From Tepidimonas sp. (GTDB lineage: Bacteria > Pseudomonadota > Gammaproteobacteria > Burkholderiales > Burkholderiaceae_C): DNA of 14,747 bases. The translations under genes and the position numbers were made by a program. A model generated the notes under the pieces. The model saw nothing but the letters and a program-made list of their open reading frames with translations, made no database searches and was not told where the DNA came from. Positions 6,770 to 14,747 of the stretch are shown here, piece after piece (the stretch's first letter is position 1; each line of letters opens with the position of its first letter). Where the stretch lies: positions 1-14,747 of the forward strand of contig JANWZF010000168.1 in assembly GCA_025054905.1 (NCBI GenBank), read 5' to 3'.

Positions 6770-9276
6770 TGCGCCGCGAGATGGACCCAGCCGATCAGGT
6801 CGCGCGCGCCGCGGACTGGCTGCAGGCGCAGGGTTGGCGGCCGCTGCCGCTGCAGCGCCGCTGCTGGCGGGCCATCGCCGCCGGCTGCAGTGGGCTGTTG
6901 CACGCCGGTACCGGGGCGGGCAAGACCTACGCGGTCTGGCTGGGGCTGCTGGCGCGCCACGCTGTCGCGTCGCCCCCCGCCGCGCACGGGCTGCGCCTGT
7001 TGTGGATCACGCCGCTGCGCGCGCTGGCGGCCGACACCGCCGCCGCGCTGCAGGCGCCGCTGGCGTCCCTGGCGCCGGGCTGGCGGTTGGGAGTGCGCAC
7101 GGGCGATACCGCGGCGCCCGAGCGCGCGCGTCAGCGGCGGCGCTGGCCGCAGGCGCTGGTCATCACCCCCGAGAGCCTCAGCCTGCTGCTCGCCCACGCC
7201 GAGGCCCCCCAGTGGCTGGGGCAGGTGCAGGCGGTGGTGGTCGATGAGTGGCACGAGCTGCTGGGCAGCAAGCGCGGCGTGCAGGTGCAGCTGGCGCTGG
7301 CGCGGCTGCGGCGCTGGCAGCCGGCGTTGCAGGTCTGGGGGCTGTCGGCCACGCTGGCCAACCTCGACGAGGCGCTGGCGGCGTTGGTGGGGCCGGCCCA
7401 CGCGCACCGGGCCGTGCTGGTGCAGGAGCCGCAGCCGCGTGCGGTGCAGATCGACACCCTGTTGCCGCCGCAGGTCGAGCGCTTGGCGTGGGCGGGTCAC
7501 CTTGGGGCGGCGATGGCCGCGGCGGTGGCCGCCGAGCTCGACGACTGCCGCAGTGCGCTGGTGTTCACCAACACGCGCGCGCAGACCGAATGGTGGTACC
7601 AGACTTTGCTGGAACTGCGGCCGCACTGGGCGGGCACCGTGGCGCTGCACCATGGTTCACTCGATGCGCAGGTGCGCCGCTGGGTCGAAGACGGGCTCAA
7701 GCGCGGCGTGCTGCGGGTGGTCGTGTGCACGTCCAGCCTGGACCTTGGGGTTGACTTCGGACCGGTGGAGCGCGTGCTGCAGATCGGCTCGCCCAAAGGC
7801 GTGGCGCGCCTGCTGCAGCGCGCCGGCCGCAGTGGGCATGGGCCGGGTCGCACGCCGCGTCTCACCCTCGTGCCCACCCACGTGCTGGAACTGGTGGAAG
7901 CTGCGGCTGCGCGGGCCGCGGTGCAGGCGCACCGCATCGAGCCGCGCCGCCCGCCGCTGGCGCCGCTGGACGTGCTGGTGCAGCATCTGGTGACCGTGGC
8001 GCTGGGCGGCGGGTTTCGTCCCGACGAACTGTGGGAGGAAGTGCGCACGACACACGCCTACGCCACGCTGCAGGAGGCCAGCTGGCGCTGGTGCCTTGAT
8101 TTCGTGCGCTGCGGCGGCGCGTCGCTGCAGGCCTACCCGGACTACCACCGGGCGCAGCCCGACGAGCAGGGCATTTGGCGCGTGCCGGATGCCCGGCTGG
8201 CGCGGCGGCATCGGCTCAACATCGGCACCATCGTGGCCGATGCGCAGCTGGAAGTGCGGCTGCGCCGGGGTGGGCGGCTCGGGTCGGTGGAGGAGGGCTT
8301 CATCGCGCGGCTGCGTCCAGGCCAGGCGTTTTGGCTTGGGGGGCGGGCCCTGGAGCTGCTGCGCGTGCACGATGGCGTGGCCTGGGTGCGCGACGCCCGC
8401 CCCGGTGCGGCGGTGCTGCCGCGCTGGAGCGGGGCACGCATGCCACTGTCGACCGAGCTGGCCGCAGCGATCTTGCAGCAGCTGCAGCAGGTGGCCCAGG
8501 GCACGGCCACCGCGCCCGAGTTGAAGGCCGCGGGTGCGCTGCTGGAGCTGCAGGCACGCTGGTCGGCGCTGCCCGGCCCGGAGGTGCTGGTGGCCGAGCT
8601 GCTGCAGGACCGCGAAGGCTGCCATCTCTTTCTGTACCCGCTGGCCGGCCGCGACGTCCACCTGGGGCTGGCCAGCTGGCTGGCCTGGCAGGCCACGCAG
8701 CACATGCCGTGCACGCTGTCGCTGGCGGTCAACGATTGGGGGCTGGAGCTGCTCAGCCCCACGCCGCTGGACTGGGCGCAGTGGCTGCCCCAGTGGCTGC
8801 GCCCGCCACCCGAGCCGCAATTGGTGCAGCAGCTGCTGGCCAGCCTCAACGCCACCGAGCTGGCGCAGCGGCGCTTTCGCGTCATCGCGCGGGTGGCCGG
8901 GTTGGTGCTGCAACCGCTGCCTGGGCAGCCGCGGCGCGAGCGGGCGCTGCAGGCCAGCGCCACGCTGCTGTGGCAGGTGCTGCAGCGCTACGACCCTGCC
9001 AACCTGCTGCTGCAGCAGGCGCGTGAAGAGGCGCTGCGCGAGGAGTTGGACGTGCCGGCGCTGGCGGCCACGTTGCAACGGCTGCAGCGGCAGCGGCTGG
9101 CGCTGCACCGTATCGAGCAGCCCACCCCGCTGGGGTTGGCGCTGCTGGTGGAGCGCCTGCGCGAGCGGCTGTCCAGCGAGACCCTCAGCGCGCGGCTGCA
9201 GCGCCTGGTGGCGCGGCTGCAGCGTGCCGCCGCTGCACCGTCGCGCCGCCGCCGCGTGCCGGAGGCCGCCCGATGA
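6769..9276 (+). CDS. DNA ligase-associated DEXH-box helicase (Lhr-Core type, TIGR04121)
   Basis: An 835-residue superfamily 2 helicase of the Lhr-Core group. A Pseudomonas putida member is known as an ATP-driven 3'-to-5' single-stranded-DNA translocase that unwinds duplexes. Domains in order: RecA1 with Q-motif region (LPLQRRCW), Walker A GTGAGKT (47-53), TPLRALAADT (81-90), TPES (133-136), DEWH box (159-162) and SATLAN (193-198). RecA2 carries LVFTNTRAQTE, TSSLDLGVDFG and motif VI QRAGRSGHGPG (350-360). From about residue 400 come the winged-helix and Lhr C-terminal core domains (LNIGTIVADAQLEVRLRRGGRLGSVEEGFIARL and onward). The C-terminus is rich in Leu, Arg and Gln and ends in a basic tail (SRRRRVPEAAR). 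Length matches the subfamily. ATG 6769 is chosen for its AGGAG at 6759-6763. Its stop overlaps pdeM as ATGA. Confidence 0.94.
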   Translation: MRREMDPADQVARAADWLQAQGWRPLPLQRRCWRAIAAGCSGLLHAGTGAGKTYAVWLGLLARHAVASPPAAHGLRLLWITPLRALAADTAAALQAPLASLAPGWRLGVRTGDTAAPERARQRRRWPQALVITPESLSLLLAHAEAPQWLGQVQAVVVDEWHELLGSKRGVQVQLALARLRRWQPALQVWGLSATLANLDEALAALVGPAHAHRAVLVQEPQPRAVQIDTLLPPQVERLAWAGHLGAAMAAAVAAELDDCRSALVFTNTRAQTEWWYQTLLELRPHWAGTVALHHGSLDAQVRRWVEDGLKRGVLRVVVCTSSLDLGVDFGPVERVLQIGSPKGVARLLQRAGRSGHGPGRTPRLTLVPTHVLELVEAAAARAAVQAHRIEPRRPPLAPLDVLVQHLVTVALGGGFRPDELWEEVRTTHAYATLQEASWRWCLDFVRCGGASLQAYPDYHRAQPDEQGIWRVPDARLARRHRLNIGTIVADAQLEVRLRRGGRLGSVEEGFIARLRPGQAFWLGGRALELLRVHDGVAWVRDARPGAAVLPRWSGARMPLSTELAAAILQQLQQVAQGTATAPELKAAGALLELQARWSALPGPEVLVAELLQDREGCHLFLYPLAGRDVHLGLASWLAWQATQHMPCTLSLAVNDWGLELLSPTPLDWAQWLPQWLRPPPEPQLVQQLLASLNATELAQRRFRVIARVAGLVLQPLPGQPRRERALQASATLLWQVLQRYDPANLLLQQAREEALREELDVPALAATLQRLQRQRLALHRIEQPTPLGLALLVERLRERLSSETLSARLQRLVARLQRAAAAPSRRRRVPEAAR

Positions 9277-9992
9277 GCGCGCCTCGGGCGGCGCCGCTGC
9301 TGCGGGTCGGGCTGGCGGCCGCGCCCGAGCACGAGCTGTGGCTGCTGCCGCAGCGCGCCGTCTGGTGGCCGGCGCAAGCCACGCTGCTGGTGGCCGACGT
9401 GCATCTGGGCAAGGGGGCTGCCCTGCGGGCCGGCGGCGTGCCGGTGCCGGCTGGATCCTCCGGAGACGATCTGGGGCGTCTGTCGCGGCTGCTGCGGCGC
9501 TGGAATGCCCGCCGCCTGGTGGTGCTGGGGGATTGGCTGCATGCCCGCAGCGGCCACACGCCGGCGCTGCAGTCCATGCTCAAGCGCTGGCGCGCCCAGC
9601 ACGCCGAGGTGGCCATCGTGCTGGTGCGCGGCAACCACGACCGCCACGCCGGGGTGCCGTCGGCCGAGCTGGGCATCGAGGTAGTCGACGAGCCGCTGGC
9701 GCTGGGGCCTTGGTGCGGCCGGCACGCGCCACCGGTGGGGCCTGGCGCCAACGCACCGGCGCTGTGCGGTCATGTGCATCCGGTGGCCGTGCTGCGCGGC
9801 GCGGGACGCGAGCGTCTGCGCTTGCCGTGCTTCGTGCTGCAGCGGCAGGCGCTGGTGTTGCCGGCCTTTGGCTCCCTGACCGGTGGATGGACGGTGCCCA
9901 GCGGGGCGCAGACGGCACGCGTCGTGGTGGCCGATGAGGCGCTCTACGCCGTGGAGCCGGACGTGCCCAGCCCGTGGCGCTGGCTGCCGTGA
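9273..9992 (+). CDS. pdeM: DNA ligase-associated metallophosphoesterase / endonuclease PdeM
   Basis: A 239-residue binuclear metallophosphoesterase and last gene of the repair operon. The Pseudomonas putida homologue (MPE) is a manganese-dependent DNA endonuclease and phosphodiesterase acting on single-stranded DNA. All calcineurin-type metal motifs are present: DVHLGKG (D42, H44), GDWLH (D87, H90), RGNHDRH (N121, H122) and GHVHP (H167, H169). The N-terminal ELWLLPQRAVWWPAQATLLVADVHLG is typical of TIGR04123. GGAGG at 9261-9265 with 7 bases of spacing supports the ATG at 9273, which overlaps the helicase stop as ATGA. Likely job: nicking or cleaning 3' ends exposed by the helicase so that the ligase can seal. 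The gene ends 19 bases from the convergent SPOR gene, with no visible terminator. Confidence 0.93.
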   Translation: MSAPRAAPLLRVGLAAAPEHELWLLPQRAVWWPAQATLLVADVHLGKGAALRAGGVPVPAGSSGDDLGRLSRLLRRWNARRLVVLGDWLHARSGHTPALQSMLKRWRAQHAEVAIVLVRGNHDRHAGVPSAELGIEVVDEPLALGPWCGRHAPPVGPGANAPALCGHVHPVAVLRGAGRERLRLPCFVLQRQALVLPAFGSLTGGWTVPSGAQTARVVVADEALYAVEPDVPSPWRWLP

Positions 9993-10011
9993 TGCGGCTC
10001 TCGCCGGCGCT

Positions 10012-10722
10012 TCAGGGACAAGGGGCCAGCTGCCGCCCCGCCGGGCCCAGCGCCTCTTTCAGCGCATCGGTTTCCGGGGCCGTGAGGTCGGGCCAGCGCA
10101 GCGTGATCGTTTCGCTGGCAGCGCGCTCGCGCACGACGCGGGCGTCGCGCACGCCGCGCTGCTGCACCTCGGCCAGCGCCTTGCGCGCGGCCTCGTCGCT
10201 GGAGTAGGTGCCCAGCGCCAGCCCGGGGCCCACGCCGGGCACGTCCACGCTGCGTTGGTCCAGGCCGGCCTGCCGCAGCGCGGCACGGCGCGCCGCCAGC
10301 GCCGCTGCATCGGGCAATGGGCCCAGATAGACCAACCAGCGCTCGGGCACGCGTTGGCTGCTTTCGGTGTGCCGCCCGCGCAGGCCGGCCTGGCTCTCGG
10401 CGGCGCGGCGCAAGGCTTGCGCCTGGGCGCTGGGCAGGGCGGGCAGCTGCCAACAGCGCCGCGCCGCGGCGGCCGGTGCCGCAGCGGGCTCGGGCGGCTG
10501 CGGCGACGGTTCGGCCACCGCGACGGGGGCCGGGGTCACCGACGGCGATTGCCCGCCGCCATCGAGCAGGCGCAGCCGCTGCGGTTCGATTTGCTGCGCC
10601 AGGCGCTCGGGTTCACGGATGGGGGTTGGCGCCGGGCGTGCCAGCGGGCCGAGCCAGCCGGCCTGCCAGGCCGCCAGCGCGACGTTGGCCAGCAGCAGCG
10701 CCAGCACCAGGATTCTCAGCAT
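10012..10722 (-). CDS. SPOR-domain membrane protein
   Basis: A 236-residue protein with a short N-terminal hydrophobic segment (about residues 3-20, RILVLALLLANVALAAW) that should anchor it in the inner membrane facing the periplasm. A proline/alanine-rich linker (about 58-88) follows. The C-terminal region (about 127-197) resembles a SPOR domain: RWLVYLGPLPDAAALAARRAALRQAGL, then GLALGTYSSDEAARKALAEVQQRGV. SPOR domains bind glycan strands stripped of stem peptides at division septa; septal location here is inferred. Two cysteines (C90 and C235) lie in the periplasmic part. The start overlaps the end of birA by 7 bases (10716-10722), so it is probably translated from the birA message. The SPOR match is divergent, so the domain call is less certain than the membrane-anchor topology. 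Confidence 0.82.
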   Translation of the reverse strand: MLRILVLALLLANVALAAWQAGWLGPLARPAPTPIREPERLAQQIEPQRLRLLDGGGQSPSVTPAPVAVAEPSPQPPEPAAAPAAAARRCWQLPALPSAQAQALRRAAESQAGLRGRHTESSQRVPERWLVYLGPLPDAAALAARRAALRQAGLDQRSVDVPGVGPGLALGTYSSDEAARKALAEVQQRGVRDARVVRERAASETITLRWPDLTAPETDALKEALGPAGRQLAPCP

Positions 10723-11540
10723 GGCCGCACGCTCACGTCACCGGCCTGCACGCGCACCACTGCGTGCGGGGTACGCAGGCGCAGCGCGCCATCGTCGTCC
10801 ACCCCCTCGGCGATGCCCTCCAGGCCGTCGCTGGTGCGCACACGCTGGCCGGCCAGCGCATCCAGCGCCCCAAACTGGGCGCGCCAAGGGGCAAAGCCGT
10901 CGGCCTCGAAGCGCCGCACCGCGTGCAACAGCGCTGGTGCCAGCCGCGCCAACCAGCCGCCAGGGTCGCGCTGCGGGGTGCCCGTGGCGGTGCAGACGTC
11001 GTCCAACCCGATCGGTGGGATGGCCTGCAGCGGTGCGTCAGGCGGCAGCACCGGGGTGGCCAGGTTCAGGCCCACCCCGATCACGGCATAGCGGCCGTGG
11101 GGGGTGTTGGCAGTCTCGATCAGGATGCCACCCAGCTTGCGGCCCTGCCACCAGAGGTCGTTGGGCCACTTCAGCCGCACCCCAGCCGGCAGCGCTTGCG
11201 CCAACGCCACGCCCACCACCAGCGACAGCCCGGACCAGTCGGTGGGCTGCAGCGGCAGGCCCAGCGAAAAAGCCAACGACGCTCCCGGCAGCGTGACCCA
11301 GCGCCGGCCCGCCCGGCCCCGCCCGGCGGTCTGCTCCACGGCAGCCAGCAGCGTTGCCGGGCCGCCCGCGCTGCGGGCGCGGCGCAGCAGCTCGGCGTTG
11401 GTGGAGTCGAGGCTGGGCACCACCTCCACCACCAGCGCCGGCTCATGCGGTACCAGCGCCTGCCACGCGGCCTGCGCGCCGGCCTGCAGAGCAGCCAGCG
11501 CACGGGTAGACGTTGCGGGGTCGGCAGCGGGGCGCAGCAT
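10716..11540 (-). CDS. birA: Biotin--[acetyl-CoA-carboxylase] ligase, monofunctional (no DNA-binding domain)
   Basis: This 274-residue biotin protein ligase activates biotin as biotinyl-5'-AMP and transfers it to the lysine of the acetyl-CoA carboxylase biotin carrier protein. Visible motifs are VVPSLDSTNAELLRR (41-55), the biotinyl-AMP loop GRGRAGRRW (73-81), KWPNDLWWQGRKLGGILIE (124-142, with catalytic-region lysines K124 and K135), and VIGVGLNL followed by a C-terminal SH3-like domain (about 228-274). There is no N-terminal winged helix as in E. coli BirA, so it cannot act as a biotin-operon repressor. The first roughly 35 residues are weakly conserved and the ATG at 11540 lacks a clear Shine-Dalgarno, so the exact start is uncertain. 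It overlaps the downstream SPOR gene by 7 bases and is divergent from topB. Confidence 0.92.
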   Translation of the reverse strand: MLRPAADPATSTRALAALQAGAQAAWQALVPHEPALVVEVVPSLDSTNAELLRRARSAGGPATLLAAVEQTAGRGRAGRRWVTLPGASLAFSLGLPLQPTDWSGLSLVVGVALAQALPAGVRLKWPNDLWWQGRKLGGILIETANTPHGRYAVIGVGLNLATPVLPPDAPLQAIPPIGLDDVCTATGTPQRDPGGWLARLAPALLHAVRRFEADGFAPWRAQFGALDALAGQRVRTSDGLEGIAEGVDDDGALRLRTPHAVVRVQAGDVSVRPC

Positions 11541-11559
11541 GATCAGGGCGGGCGAAGTT

Positions 11560-11568
11560 TGCTATGGT
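11560..11568 (+). promoter_or_regulatory. Candidate extended -10 promoter element for topB
   Basis: TGCTATGGT fits the extended -10 pattern TGnTAnnnT, which can work without a good -35; none is visible upstream. It would start transcription near 11575 and give a leader of about 57 bases containing the GC inverted repeat at 11580-11603. Assigned by eye only. Confidence 0.3.
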
Positions 11569-11579
11569 GTTGACATGTG

Positions 11580-11603
11580 GGCGCGCGCGCGGGCGCGCGC
11601 GCC
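11580..11603. repeat. Alternating G/C perfect inverted repeat (Z-DNA / cruciform-prone) upstream of topB
   Basis: The arms GGCGCGCGCGC (11580-11590) and GCGCGCGCGCC (11593-11603) are perfect inverted copies around a central GG. Nearly the whole 24 bases alternate purine and pyrimidine, the classic Z-DNA-forming pattern. In RNA it would form a very stable hairpin ending 28 bases before the topB ATG. It lies in the birA-topB divergent spacer. Confidence 0.85.
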
Positions 11604-11631
11604 TGTTGGCGCTGCAAGCATTGTAGAAAGA

Positions 11632-14274
<2,643 letters not shown>

Positions 14275-14319
14275 AGCTGCGCTGCCTGGGGCGGGCATGC
14301 TTCCTGCCGGGTCGCGCCG

Positions 14320-14747
14320 CTAAGAGGCTGGGGCGCTGCGGCGCTGCTGCAGCACCAGCAGGCGCGTCAGCTCGCGCGCAAAATGCAGCGTGACGCGCTT
14401 GAGGCCGAGGTATTGCTCCTCGGACAGCGCTGGGGCCCACGGGCCGCCGTCGGCCCACAGCACCCCTGCGGCGCGGCCGCGCACCGTCAGTGCGGCCAGT
14501 GCCACGCCGCCGCTGGGCAGCTCCCCATCCAGTGGGGCCGCCAGTTGGGCCCGTGCGGTGGGTACCTGGGCTGGCGCGACACGCAGGAATGCGCCCGGCT
14601 GCTCCAGCAGCCGGGCCAGCAGCGGGGCCTGTGCCAGCGCGATCTGCAGCCGGCGCGGCTGGATCGCGCCGCCAAAGCCGTGCGCGGCGATGCACACCAG
14701 CCGCGTCGGATCGGTGGTGCGCATCAGCAGCGCAAAGCGGCTCAACC
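14320..14747 (-). CDS. C-terminal part of an unidentified protein, possibly GAF-like, 5' end beyond window
   Basis: The reading frame is open from the right edge to a TAG at 14322-14320, giving about 141 visible residues. The first in-frame start-like codon is a TTG at the very edge with no visible ribosome site, so I take this as the C-terminal part of a longer protein. The sequence has hydrophobic strands (RLVCIAAHGFG, GGVALAALTVRGRAAGVLWADGG) followed by a terminal helix (LSEEQYLGLKRVTLHFARELTRLLVLQQRR). That pattern resembles the end of a GAF-type sensor domain, as seen at the C-terminus of some HDOD or kinase-like regulators. The resemblance is weak and I do not assign a function. It converges on topB with 45 bases between stops. 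Confidence 0.6.
   Translation of the reverse strand, partial: LSRFALLMRTTDPTRLVCIAAHGFGGAIQPRRLQIALAQAPLLARLLEQPGAFLRVAPAQVPTARAQLAAPLDGELPSGGVALAALTVRGRAAGVLWADGGPWAPALSEEQYLGLKRVTLHFARELTRLLVLQQRRSAPAS

Noticed and set aside
7657..9108. 483-codon minus-strand open frame opposite the helicase
   Set aside because: A GC-rich shadow of the helicase gene: repetitive Gln/Arg/His composition, no domain, no ribosome site.
11104..11574. Long in-frame extension upstream of topB across birA
   Set aside because: It runs antisense to birA, encodes low-complexity Ser/Arg/Ala sequence, and TopB family proteins start at the Toprim domain.
11570..11575. Perfect TTGACA as a -35 element for topB
   Set aside because: The position 17 bases downstream falls inside the pure G/C repeat, so there is no possible -10. 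The hexamer is probably incidental.

Overview
The window is about 70% GC and densely packed. All genes look chromosomal and of ordinary housekeeping or DNA-repair type. Composition, gene families and protein style (IlvA medium form, BirA without a DNA-binding domain followed by a SPOR protein, a long Topo III with C-terminal zinc modules) suggest a betaproteobacterium of the order Burkholderiales, probably near the Comamonadaceae. That placement is inference from protein style; no rRNA or marker gene is present. I see no tRNA, rRNA, insertion sequence, CRISPR array or phage gene, and no gene-free stretch longer than about 160 bases.

Layout. A glutamine synthetase family gene of the PuuA type runs off the left edge on the minus strand (1-1136). 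It is divergent from a threonine ammonia-lyase gene with a C-terminal ACT domain (1296-2495, plus). Convergent to that is a minus-strand pair: thpR (an RNA 2',3'-cyclic phosphodiesterase of the 2H family), then an AIM24/TIGR00266 family gene. An 86-base spacer separates thpR from the centrepiece, a plus-strand operon of four overlapping genes (4038-9992). These encode an MBL-fold exonuclease, an ATP-dependent DNA ligase, an Lhr-type DEXH helicase and a metallophosphoesterase (PdeM). This is the known 'DNA ligase-associated' repair cluster: nuclease, helicase, end-trimming phosphoesterase and ligase together could unwind, cut, clean and reseal damaged DNA.

Convergent to the operon is a minus-strand pair with a 7-base overlap, birA (biotin protein ligase) followed by a SPOR-domain protein gene. 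birA is divergent from topB (11632-14274, plus), which encodes an 880-residue topoisomerase III with two repeated C-terminal zinc-type modules. The birA-topB spacer holds a striking 24-base alternating G/C inverted repeat. A partial minus-strand gene of uncertain function closes the right edge and converges on topB.

The most distinctive items are the complete four-gene repair operon with an apparently leaderless first gene, and the Z-DNA- or cruciform-prone repeat just upstream of a topoisomerase gene. The gene families themselves are all known. I found no wholly new system, and the regulatory ideas are hypotheses.
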